NCBI RefSeq assembly: GCF_002575655.3
Contig: NC_053037.3
Location: forward strand, 142,425,207-142,489,206
Length of the DNA stretch: 64,000 nucleotides
Direction of reading: 5' to 3'
Origin: Aegilops tauschii subsp. strangulata
Lineage: Eukaryota > Streptophyta > Magnoliopsida > Poales > Poaceae
Positions 28,139 through 38,268 of this stretch are shown here, piece after piece (position 1 is the stretch's first letter; each line of letters starts with the position of its first letter). Made by a program: the position numbers and the translations under genes. The notes under the pieces are model-generated. The model was not told where the DNA came from. It worked only from the letters and a program-made list of their open reading frames with translations, and searched no databases.

Positions 28139-30870
28139 CTGTTTAACAACATCAGATGACCCGGTGACAAGGATGAATCAGGAAATGTAAACATTCTAAC
28201 ATGGATGAAAACCGGTGAGGCGACTTACCGAAGATGGCGGCTACCATTTGGGACACTTGGTGCTTTAGGCTGGAGAGCTCGGCGGTTTTTTCAGAGAGCG
28301 CCTTCTCCGCCTGTTCCGCCCGGGTTACCAGTGCGGCTTTCTCCTCAGCCCAGGCCTTCCGCTCAGCATCAAATTCGGTCTTCAGCTTCTCTTGAGCGGC
28401 GATGCTAGAGACAAACTTGGCGTTTGCCTTCCGGGTCTCCATCTCTTGAGTCTTTAGCCGGCTCTTGAGATCCGCAAGATCCGACTCTAATTTCTTGCCA
28501 ACAGCCTGCATATATTTCCGGGTTATTAACAGTCATTTTATAAGTCCCAAGCGCTTTCCAAGCAAAGACACTTGGCACTTGGGGGCTAATGCGTATTGAA
28601 CGTATCTATCTACGTACTGCCGGCTTAATTGAGTAAGCCGGGGCCTAAGTCTACACCATATTCAAGTATAAGTTGTCGACTTGGGGGCTAGCATGACAAG
28701 GGTCACTATGCAGAAAGTAAGAAAACAGCAGAAGGATACCTCAGATTTTTGTTGGATCTGGTTGACCATGGCGATCTCGGCGTCCCGGCTCTTGTGAACT
28801 TGGTTGATGTAGCCAGAGACGAGCTCTCCAACGCTCAAGTCGGTGTAGCTGGAGAGGTCCAGATTCACCCGGTGGGGCTGCAGCAACTCCCCCTTCGCGG
28901 AGCATTTGGCTAGCACGGTCGGCCGCCCCGGCTCAACATACTCCGTCCGGGTAATTACCACGTCCGGGTCGTCAGTTGGTGGGGCTGAGCCGGAGGCCTC
29001 CGGGTTAACCGATGCTTCGTACGTTGTCTTGGTAGTCGGGGCAGGGGTTTCAGGCGCCGTGTCCATTGGAATGGTGGCTTCAGGGGCGGAGGCAGCTGGC
29101 GGCTCTTGAGCCGTCGCCTCCGGCTCAGGCAAGTCCGGCACTCCGGCTGACCTGGTCTTCTTTGCACTTTTGGTGAGCTTTGCCTGGGCACTGAAAAGGC
29201 AGAAGTGTCAGGCACACAAGGAATAAGTACAGACAAATAATGTAAGGAGATTGTTATTACCCGGGTGCAGTCTTGAAAGCCGGCAGACTTGACTGCATGG
29301 AGTCACCCGAAGAGGGGGAGGTCTCCTGATAATTGGAGTCAGAAGAGTTGAGTGGCTGACGGATGACACCCGCCAACAGATGAAAAGGGTACAGGTGAGA
29401 AAAAACCTCAGTGCGACGCTTCCTTGTTGCGTCGGGTAACCCGGCGGAGAGGTCGGTGTCCTTGCGGGCCCGGGTGTGACGCCGGCTTTCGTGAACCTGC
29501 TGCTTCAAAAGAAATTGAGGGTCTTGATGAGCTAATGGATGAGAAAAGCTTACTTTCCGGGTTACTCTTCGGACTTTCAGCTGTGGCAAAGGCTCCGAGT
29601 CGGAGGAAAGTGATGTTACCTCTTCAACCACCGGGTTACTGGCGCCGGTGTCATCCTGTCAATAAGCAAAATGTTGATAAGGCGGATAGAAACAAACAAC
29701 AAATATGGCAAGAGTTTAAAGGTTTAAGGGTTACCTCTGACTCAGAGCTGTCGCTTAATTGCAGTAGCTCCGAAGCAGTGGGTCTGCTTCCCTTTTTGCG
29801 AGGGGCAGCTTTCTTGGCGGCTTTCTTCGCCTTCCTGGCCTTCTTGGCCGCCTCATGGTCATACTTGACCCGCCAGAATTTATCATCAGCCTGAGAAATA
29901 CAGTAATGAATTCTTAAAATGGTTCAGAGCAAGGTGACATGCAAAAGAAGTTGAAAGGTTAAAGTCAGCGGCTTACCGCTGGGGCTGGATTGGTCTTGCA
30001 GAACGGGGCTAGCCCGGTTCTTCCACAGTCTGCCAGGCTCTCGTTTAACAGAGCCTTGGTCTCTTCTTCAGCAACGTCTTCTGGAAGATCATTGCGACTG
30101 TGCCTCTGCGGGTCATCCTTTCGCCCGGTGTACTCACACATTAAGCCGGGGCGGCGGCTCAATGGGATCACCAGCCATGAGATCCAGACCCGGACCAGGT
30201 CTATTCCATTCAGACCGTTGCCTAGTAGGGCCTTGATCTTATTGATCGTTGGAAGCAGAGGCTGGCGTTCCGCGGCAGTCAGTTTGTCGGATAGCGGATG
30301 AGTCGGCTCTAGGCGTGTTGGGCGAAAGCCGGGCAGCGGGTTCTCGTCAGCCGGGGACGTGTCTTGGCAGTAGAACCAAGTCATATTCCAGTCCTTGGGG
30401 TGGCTTGGCGGCTCTGCGTAAGGGAATAGACAGTCCCTGCGCCGTTGGATGGAGATGCCGCCTAATTCCAGACTTGGCCCGTTCGCACACTCGTTTTGGC
30501 GGTTTAAGTAGAACAGTTCTCTGAACAGCAGCAAACTGGGCTCCTCTCCAAGGTATACTTCGCAAAAGACTTGGAAGTTGCAGATGTTGGATACGGAATT
30601 GGGTCCTATATCCTGAGGCCGAAGGTCAAAGAAGTTGAGCACGTCCCGGAAGAATTTTGAGCCGGGCGGTGCGAAGCCCCGGCTCATATGGTCCGCAAAA
30701 ATCACTACCTCCCCGTCCCTCGGCTGTGGTCTTTCTTCGGATGGATCAGGGGCACGGTAGGACATCACTTCCTTCTTGGGCAGATATCCGGACTTAACGA
30801 AGTTGGCCAGGGTATCGTCCGTAACGTTGGATCTCATCCAGTTGCAAGTGATGGGAGCCTTGGGAGGCAT
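27523..30870 (-). CDS. Antisense accessory gene of Gypsy-2, seven coding exons (Transposase_28-like)
   Basis: Function unknown. Coding exons on the minus strand: 29977-30870, 29735-29890, 29554-29655, 29261-29499, 28740-29190, 28229-28505 and 27523-28138, all with GT donors and AG acceptors. Phases agree at every joint, including a 2+1 split between exons 4 and 5 and a 1+2 split between exons 6 and 7. The start is the ATG at 30870. The frame meets TGA at 27948-27950 inside exon 7; directly after it, a frame shifted by one base stays open for 142 residues to 27523, so a recent one-base change is likely. Domain order parallels the Gypsy-1 antisense gene: PF04195-like exon, lysine-rich and acidic exons, coiled coil, helical end. 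A separate 5'-UTR exon and TATA box lie upstream. Confidence 0.82.
28229..28505 (-). CDS. Antisense gene of Gypsy-2, exon 6 (coiled coil)
   Basis: 277 bp between acceptor TATGCAG and donor GGTAAGTCG. Heptad-rich charged helix (KKLESDLADLKSRLKTQEME), the counterpart of exon 5 in Gypsy-1. Confidence 0.78.
28740..29190 (-). CDS. Antisense gene of Gypsy-2, exon 5
   Basis: 451 bp from acceptor CTTTTCAG to donor GAGGTATCC. Begins basic (KLTKSAKKTR), then Pro/Glu/Ala/Thr-rich, then a folded-looking segment (HRVNLDLSSYTDLSVGELVS). Completes the codon left open by exon 4. Confidence 0.75.
29261..29499 (-). CDS. Antisense gene of Gypsy-2, exon 4
   Basis: 239 bp; acceptor GAAGCAG, donor GGTAATAAC. Basic start (VHESRRHTRARKDTD), then Ser/Gln-rich. 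Two bases are carried over into exon 5. Confidence 0.72.
29554..29655 (-). CDS. Antisense gene of Gypsy-2, exon 3
   Basis: 102 bp, 34 codons, phase 0 at both ends; acceptor TTGACAG, donor AAAGTAAGC. Sequence of type VTSLSSDSEPLPQLKVRR. Confidence 0.72.
29735..29890 (-). CDS. Antisense gene of Gypsy-2, exon 2 (lysine-rich)
   Basis: 156 bp, 52 codons, phase 0 at both ends; acceptor TTTCTCAG, donor GAGGTAACC. Strong basic patch KKARKAKKAAKKAAPRKK, probably a nuclear localisation or nucleic-acid-binding segment, followed by an acidic Ser tail. Confidence 0.76.
29977..30870 (-). CDS. Antisense gene of Gypsy-2, exon 1 (Transposase_28-like domain)
   Basis: 894 bp, exactly 298 codons from an ATG to donor GCGGTAAGC. 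Motifs: VVIFADHMSRGFAPPGSKFF, DIGPNSVSNICNFQVFCEVY, WFYCQDTSPADENPLPGF. Overall similarity to the plant 'putative gypsy type transposon' family is inferred. No stop or frameshift is visible, in contrast to the element's pol. Confidence 0.8.
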
Positions 30871-30886
30871 GGTGAAGGTTGGTGGT

Positions 30887-31494
30887 CTATGGTAAAGAGA
30901 AAAGTGTCCGGGTTAATTGTAAGCCGGAGATTATCATTCAAACTACAATGGCGGCTTATGAAGGGGACTCATGATATCTATTCAGATACGGTGGGTTATC
31001 TAAGCAGTAGGGGCATTCAGAATAAGTTGGTCATCTACGGCTTACCGCAGTTAATCTGGAGGATTCTACAGAGCATGGTTCTCTTTAAACCGGAAAGTTC
31101 TACGGCGTGTGTTTTCTTTAAGTCGGAAATATAAGCCGCCAAGATTCAAAAGCTACAGTTTTTACTATGTGTGGTAAAACAGATTTCACATATTGCAGTA
31201 ACTTTTTCGGATCAAAATGGTCGGGCGAAATGAAAATTTTCTAGACCTAAAAAACAGAGGCAGGAGAAGTTCTTGAGGTGGAACGTGGTTCTTATGCAGT
31301 AAAAAGAGGGTTTTTTGCAGGTGAAATGGATCTCAAACATCTACCGCAGTGGTTCTACAAAGAGTTAAGATCAACAGGGGCAGTGACTACCGGAGCTACC
31401 GAAACTTGTGGCTTTGGTGACGAACATGAAGAACACAGACGAACTCTACCACAGATCTATTCTAGTAAGGCAGAGGAGACTCACCGGAGTTGGG
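30887..31494 (-). other. Putative 5'-UTR intron of the Gypsy-2 antisense gene
   Basis: Donor CCGGTGAGTC (GT at 31493-31494 on the minus strand) and acceptor ACCATAG at 30887-30888, 16 bp before the ATG of exon 1. The UTR exon would be 31495 to about 31645. Predicted from splice motifs only. Confidence 0.5.
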
Positions 31495-31670
31495 GAAGAG
31501 CGAAAGTCGCCGCCGTTATCTGGTCCGAGTCAGGGTGATGCAGCGGCCGGGTTGATGAAGGTCAAGGGCGCGACGGCGGCGGCAGTGGCAGAGCTCGGGC
31601 AGAAGAGCGACGGCGCGAGGAGGAAGAAGGAGAGCGTGAGAAGAAAGCGTTGGGCCGGCCTATTTATAAG

Positions 31671-31678
31671 GCAGAGTC
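31671..31678 (-). promoter_or_regulatory. Minus-strand TATA box of the Gypsy-2 antisense gene
   Basis: TATAAATA in the minus-strand context CCTTATAAATAGGCC, followed by a GC-rich leader. A separate internal promoter, as in Gypsy-1. Confidence 0.6.
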
Positions 31679-31940
31679 ATAAGTGGGCGCGAGATTCAAG
31701 GAGACCACGGCATGGTTATCTCCCCCTCACGGCGCCTCGATTTTCGGAATGACAGTACAAGCAAAGATCCGTTGCGGATCTGGCGGAGTAAAAAAGGACT
31801 TAATGGAGGATGACGTCACGGCGGATTATCCGGAGTCCAGAGGATGACGTCACTCCGGGTTATGGCCTTCACATGAATGGTAAGCCGGAGATTTTCTCTG
31901 TCGGCAGAGTTGAAGATTGACACGAGCCGGCTCAAGTCAA

Positions 31941-31952
31941 TCTGGGGCCTAA
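31941..31952 (+). other. Gypsy-2 polypurine tract
   Basis: TCTGGGGCCTAA directly before the 3' LTR. A close match, CCGGGGCCTAAG, is inside the antisense intron at about 28638. Confidence 0.6.
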
Positions 31953-32468
31953 TGTTGAGGATATAGACCTTGGAGTCACCCGCCAGGAGGGCTGGGTTAC
32001 TCTAAGGGTCATTGCCAGAAGCCCGGAGTTAAGTTCTAAGATGATGGGCCAGAGATGGGCTGAGACCCGGATATGGCTTAAAGCCCGTAGTTACTATCAT
32101 TGTTATAGTAGACTTGTAGTGTAAGGCAAGTATTGTTTAGAGTCCGAGCCGGACGCTCTTATGAGCCGGCCGGGTCTCTAAGGGCTGCTGGGCGTCAGCC
32201 TCCCTATATAAAGGGAGGACCCGACAGCAGTTTAAGGGCGACAACAATCTCATCGAAAGCCGGGCATAGCTGTTTTGCTCCCTGGCGATCGTAACCCTAA
32301 TCAATAACACCTCAAACTGGACGTAGGCTTTTACCTTCACCGTAAGGGGCCGAACCAGTATAAATCCTCGTGTTCCTTGTCCCGCATAACCCCTTCAAGC
32401 TTCCTAGTAGCGATGGCACCACGACTAAGTCCTAGCTCGAGGACATCTGCCGTGACAATTCCACGACA
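31953..32468 (+). repeat. Gypsy-2 3' LTR
   Basis: 516 bp, partner of 20172-20687, about nine differences by eye. Ends CCACGACA before the GATAC duplication. Confidence 0.95.
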
Positions 32469-33892
32469 GATACCGATGTTTTCCGTAAATTTAGCACTAA
32501 ATATGGACTTGACTCTGAGATAGTAGCTTCTTTTTGTGAATCTTTTGCTGCTCACGTTGATGTCCTTAAGGAGAAGTGGTTTAAATATAATCCTCCCACA
32601 AAAGTAAAAGTAGTTGCACCTACTAAAGTTGAAGAAAAGACTATCACTTATAACAATCATGTTGTTCCTACTGCTTATTTTGAGAAACCACCTTTTCCTG
32701 TTAGGATAAAGTATCATGCTAAAGCTTCAACTGTGGTTCGTAAAAGCAATATCAGAACCTATACACCTCCTGAGCAAGTTAAAGTTGAACCTAATATTGC
32801 TATTGTTAAAGATCTCTTGGCTGATAATATTGATGGGCATGTTATTTATTTCTATGATGAGACTGCTAGAATTGCTAAACCTAGTGCTAAAGATAAACAT
32901 AGACCTGTGGTAGGCATGCCTGTTATTTCTGTTAAAATAGGAGATCATTGTTATCATGGCTTATGTGACATGGGTGCTAGTGCTAGTGAAATACCTATTG
33001 ACTTATGCAAAGAAATTATGCATGGTATTGCACCTACTGAGTTAGAAGAAATTGATATCACAATTAAGCTTGCCAATAGAGATACTATATCACCAATTGG
33101 AATTGTTAGAGATGTTGAAGTCTTGTGTGGGAAAACTAAATATCCTGCTGATTTTCTTGTTCTTGGTTCCCCACAAGGTAGCTTTTGTCCCATTATATTT
33201 GGTAGACCCTTCTTAAACACTGTTAATGCTAAGATAGACTGCGAAAAGGATGTTGTTACTATTGGTTTAGGTGATATATCTCATGAGTTTAACTTTTCTA
33301 AATTTTGTAGACAACACCGTGAAGAGGAATTTCCTAGTAAAGATGAAATTATTGGTCTTGCTTCTATTGTCGTACCTCCTAGTGATCCTTTAGAACAATA
33401 TTTGCTAGACCATGAAAATGATATGTTTATGAATGAAAGAAAGGAAATAGATGAAGTGTTCTTTAAACAGGGACCTATTCTGAAACACAACTTGCCTGTT
33501 GAAATCCTAGGGGATCCTCCTCCACCCAAGGGTGATCCCGTGTTTGAGCTTAAACCATTACCCGATACTCTTAAATATGCTTATCTTGATGAAAAGAAGA
33601 TATATCCTCTTATTATTAGTGCTAACCTTTCAGAGAAGGAGGAAGAAAAATTATTGAAAACTCTGAAGAAGCACCGTGCTGCTATTGGATATACTCTTGA
33701 TGATCTTAAGGGCATTAGTCCCACTCTATGTCAACACAAAATTTGGAGAAAGCCACCAAACCAGTTATTGATCATCAGCGACGGTTGAATCCTAAGATGA
33801 GAGAAGTGGTAAGAAAGGAAATATTAAGGCTCCTTGAGGCAGGTATAATTTATCCCGTTGCTGATAGTCAGTGGGTAAGTCCTGTCCATTGT
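32469..33892 (+). pseudogene. Sabrina-like gag-protease and start of reverse transcriptase
   Basis: Continues the gag frame broken at 20171, open from 32475 to 33788. Protease signature HGLCDMGASAS near 32958-32990, then IIFGRPFLNT. Near 33740 the frame shifts; an N-terminal reverse transcriptase segment (HQRRLNPKMREVVRKEILRL) is readable in another frame until the Maximus-like LTR starts at 33893. The long ORF suggests this element was fairly young when interrupted. Confidence 0.85.
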
Positions 33893-34046
33893 TGTAAGTG
33901 CATCTAGTGCCCCTTAGTGATTTTGGTGTATTGAAGACTTATAGGTTAAGGAACTAATGCGTTTGTGAGTGCACACAGCTCTATAAGTCTATCAGGAGTT
34001 TGATAATTACAGAGAAAGTCGACCCCTAAAAATGAAGTTCTTCGAC

Positions 34047-34125
34047 TGAAGACTTTGGATTTCTGAAGACTTTCTGAAGACTTTGAAAGTGAAGAAATTA
34101 GTGTGACCTTGAAGACTTGGTATTC
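34047..34125 (+). repeat. GAAGACTTT-rich tract in the Maximus-like LTR
   Basis: Repeats of GAAGACTT(T) with spacers CTGA or GGATTTCT. A similar but shorter run is at 49371-49430 in the 3' LTR. More copies recur at the LTR end (near 35127 and 50428). Confidence 0.55.
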
Positions 34126-35214
34126 ATTTGAGGAATATGAAGCGTGAAGACTTTTGTTTTCGTAGTTTCATTTTCTCTTTCTTGAGTCATAGGAAATACC
34201 GTACTGTTAAAGGGGGTCGAGGAAATACTAAGGAAAAATTTCCATGTGATGCTCAACTCAAAATCCTACACCTACCAATCCCTTCGAGTGAAGCCATTGG
34301 AAATCTCATACAGCTCAGTCATATTCTTCAGTGACAGGGAAGAAGTTCTTCTGGTCTCTGAGGAATTTGTTCTGACTGAGGAGTTAGGAATTCGCCAGTG
34401 CGGATTGCCTACACAGTGAGGAACATGATAGCCCTGAGGAATTTGATACTCAAATTTCCGACAGTTGCTGTGCTATGCGCCTGCTGTCCCAAAATATCTA
34501 CCCACCTAATAGTCATATCATTGAAGGGCATTTATGTCTTATCATGCGGGCTGCTCCCTAGGCTATAAATAGCTGCCCCCTACAACCACTAGCTGGTTGG
34601 CTGCTCCGAAAGAAACTGACACTTGTCATTTGAGAGCGTCCCATCCTCCGAGGACTTTGAGCGAAAATCATCAAGTGAGGAAAAACCCCAAACCCAAACA
34701 CCTACAAACCCAAAGTGATTGAGCATCACTGAAGAGATTGATCCTGCGTGGATCCGACGCTTGTTACCTTTGAAGACTGTGCTTCTTCCAGACGGTTAGG
34801 TGTCATGGTCTAGAGCATCCAAGAGGAAATTGTGGATCGCCGAGTGATCGAGTTTGTGAAGGTTTGGAAGTCACCTGAAGACTTACCACGAGTGATTGGA
34901 CGAGGTCTGTGTGACCTTAGTTCAAGGAGAATACGGTGAGGACTGTGTGTCCGGGACTGGGTGTCCTCAGGTTTAAATACCTAGACGCTCCAACCAGACA
35001 TACAACTGAGACAACAGTTGGAACTGGTCTACCAAATCATTGTCTTCACCAACCCAACTGGTTCTATTTCCTCAACTCTTTCATTTCCTCATTCCTGTGT
35101 TGTTCAATAGGTCATATCTGTGTTTGAAGACTTTGACTGAAGACTTTCTCAATTTCCTCAGTTCAATTTCCTCAGTTTGTTTGTCTTCATCCTGTGTTAT
35201 CCCGTGTTTACGGT

Positions 35215-38007
35215 TGTAACATCCCAAATTTTCAATTTGGAAGGTTATACATTAGATCATCATTGCATATCATATTTTATTGCATTCTGACAAATCCTCG
35301 AAAAAATCCTAAGCAACTCAAGGACCCTTGGAGAGAGTTGGGGATTTTCATGGTTTTCATATTTGATTTTTATCAAATAATGAAACGAGGATTTTGGTTT
35401 TAATTATTTTTCTCCCCGAAAAGATTTCGTATTAAAATAAATGAGAGGAGAAAATATGACTTCTCCAAAATAATTGAAATATTGGAGGAAAAATATTAAA
35501 ATCAAATATTGGATTTTATTCGGGTTTTATTTGCAATTTTAATTGCATTAGAAAAATTGCATGTTTTCAAAACTGCATTTTTGGGCCAAGAAAATGTTCA
35601 TCTTGTTCTAATTATTTTAATTAGACGGTGAAAATTTGTTTTAGCATTTTTGAATTTTTATTTATTTTTCTATGATTTTTTTAGATTCGGTGAAATTATT
35701 TTAAAAAAAAGTCGCCCGAGCGCCGACTGGGCCGAAGCCCAGCCGACGGCCCAGCTTCCCCGCGCGGCCCAGCCGCTGTCGTCTCCCACCAGGAGTCGGA
35801 CGCCGCCGCCGCCCGTGTCCCGCTAGGACACCGCCGCCGCCTTGCCCCCTCCCCCCACGGCACCCCTCCCCTCCTATAAGTACCCCACCCCGCCCCCTCT
35901 CCCTCACCCCGTTCCCCGACCCGACGCTACCCGCCGGAGCTCGAAGCCGCCGCCGCCGAGAGGAGCCGAAGCCGCCGCCGTCCGGAGCCCGTATGCCGCC
36001 GCCCTCGTCGCCCCTCGCCGCCCCCGACGACCTCGCAGCCCCGCCGCCCCTCGCCGCACCTCGCCCGACCCACTGGAGCCCGTCCCGAGCCTCGCCGGAG
36101 GTTAGCCGGAGCCGCCGCCGTTCGCCGTCCGTTTTTTTTAAAACCGCCTCGGTTTTTTCTTGAAACCCTAGATTTTTTTAAAAATAGATCGGTTTATTTT
36201 TCTTCTTCGGTTTAATTAATTAGTGAACGTCCACCGATCCGTTCGTTTTAACGAACGTGTTCGTCGGTTAGTCGCTGTTAACGAACGTCCATTTGCTTAA
36301 CTGTTCGTCAGTTTTCTTTTTCGTCGGATTTTCCGCGATTATTCCAGATCGCGATTTCTGATCAGATTTTCGTTTTAGTTTATCCTTTCGCTCGTTTATC
36401 GGAATCAGGCGATTCAAGCGCCTAGAGTTTCGTCTCAAAATTTTCTTTCCGTTTAACCTACTCAAACAAGTTTTTGCTACTGTAAAATTTGACTTAGATC
36501 CAGATTAGTAAACGAAGCCTGTTTCTCTCGCCGTTTGACTTTCGTTGCTTCGTTCGATTTGATTCTTTTTGCAAACCGGAGTTCTTAAGTTGAACTTTCT
36601 GGTTAGATCTTTTATTTGAGTTTTACCTGTGCATTTGATGAGTGCTTATTGTATGCTTGTTTGTTTGCGATAGAGTACCCGGAGTGCGCCGCTTGCTACT
36701 TCGAATCTCTAAGTTTCACGGATCATCAGCAAGGCAAGTAACACTTTGATCATACCTTTTTACTACCCAGTTTTATTGCATTAGACCAACCCTCAAACAT
36801 TGCATGGTTAGGATCTAATGAAATTGTGGGTATTGGGATGTAGTTGAGGTAGTACCTATTACCTGTTTATTATCAATCCCTTGGGAGTTACTTCTACGTT
36901 TGCTTATATCGCTATGCTATGCTAGTAGACGTGGATTGGGTTTGAGAGATATTCACGACAGATGTGAGATTGTTAATTAATGGTTTACTTAAGGTGGCAA
37001 CTAAAACTCACATCTGGGTGGATTGAGGCACCTGGAGAACCCAGTGTTGCCTGTTTTTCTAAGGACCGCCACCCAGGCTCAAAGGGATCATAAGATTATT
37101 CATGCTAGAAACTTCCGTGTGCAGCCACAAGCTATTATGGGCTCTAGCATAGTTGAGTAGGTTACATGATCTCTTGAAGAGGTGGGCTAGCAGATGTAGG
37201 GGAAAGTAGGTGTAACTGTCCACCCGGAGTAAAGAGTTATTGTTTCTGAAAGACCGTGTCTCGGTCATCCGTTTCTCAAACATCATGTAGTGCGAGAATC
37301 AAGCGGAGGCGATCGAGTCTTGTGGGGAAAAGTGCGTAAACCTCTGCAGAGTGTACAAACTAATCATGGTTAGCCGTGTCCCTGGTTATGGACATCTTGA
37401 GTATCTAGTACTTGGATTATCATGTGAATCTCATCACCATGTTACTTTAATTAATTTTGTTGGGTTAACGATGATACTTAATTGGGATTGAGAATGTTGT
37501 CAACCATTCTCAATGTTTAACAACCACCATGATAGTTAAATAAAATTTATTCCTTTGCAGTAGGGAAAAATTGGCTTTTTTGCAAAACAATAACCATAGA
37601 GCTTACCACCAGCCATATATGCATGTAGAATAGCATTATTATGTTCATTACTCTCTATGTGTTACATTGCCAGCATATTCCATGTGCTGACCCGTTTTCG
37701 GGCTGCAACATTTTATGTTGCAGACTTTTCAGACGACGAGTAAGGTGCCTTAGGTCGTGGTCTTATACTCAGTGATGCCGTTGGAGTTGATGGACTCACT
37801 ATTCTTCCAAGTCTTCCGCTGTTATCGTATTAGATGGCCCTAAGCCATATTTATCATACTTATTTCTCTTTTGAGATACTCGATGTAATAAGTGTGTGAT
37901 TGCTACTCTGTTATAAATCCTCCATTTGTACTGTGCGTGTCAGCATTACTGATCCAGGGATGACACTAAAGCAAAGAGCACAGACTGTTTGGGGTCTGGT
38001 CGCTACA
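35215..38007 (+). mobile_element. Solo LTR (TGTAACATCC...GCTACA), 2.8 kb
   Basis: 2793 bp flanked by ACGGT at 35210-35214 and 38008-38012. The ends are TGTAAC and GCTACA. No internal coding domain, primer binding site or second LTR, so it is best read as a solo LTR left by LTR-LTR recombination. It has a sharply GC-rich block (about 35711-36130) after an AT-rich first 500 bp, with CCTATAAGTACC near 35874 as possible TATA. Family not named. Confidence 0.85.
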
Positions 38008-38203
38008 ACGGTTTCAGTACTCTATGCGTGTTTTCATATCATCATGATGACTATGCTTGTGCTCTGCTATGCATACTTGTGAGTACTTATTCCGCTGCAA
38101 GTTGTTCTTCGCTAAAGAATTTCCTCACCCACAAATTCCTCAATGAAGAATTTATAAAAATCGCCTATTCACCCCCCTCTAGTCGATATAACGCACTTTC
38201 AAT

Positions 38204-38215
38204 TGGTATCAGAGC
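38204..38215 (+). other. Primer binding site (initiator tRNA-Met type), element B
   Basis: TGGTATCAGAGC two bases after the LTR end, the usual plant Copia primer site. Confidence 0.9.
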
Positions 38216-38268
38216 GAGGTACTCCCTTGTTCTGTGTGATTTTGGTTTAACCACCTGGAGTTTTAGTT

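Larger units (their letters stand above)
20172..32468 (+). mobile_element. Gypsy-2: complete LTR retrotransposon with antisense gene
   Basis: 12,297 bp, LTRs of 516 bp at 20172-20687 and 31953-32468, target duplications GATAC. Order: broken gag-pol (20632-26450, plus), a spacer with tandem repeats, a minus-strand multi-exon gene (27523-31678), a polypurine tract, then the 3' LTR. It inserted into the gag frame of a Sabrina-like element. By eye the LTRs differ at about 9 positions. Tat-type Ty3/Gypsy by overall plan. Confidence 0.94.
33893..38201 (+). repeat. Maximus-like 5' LTR, interrupted
   Basis: TGTAAGTGCATCTAGTGCC...GCACTTTCA. Excluding the insertion (35215-38007) it is about 1.5 kb. 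TATA box TATAAATA at 34564-34571. The start is rich in repeated GAAGACTTT. Confidence 0.9.

Noticed and set aside
35842..36105. 87-aa Pro-rich ORF
   Set aside because: Lies in the GC-rich core of the solo LTR; low complexity only.
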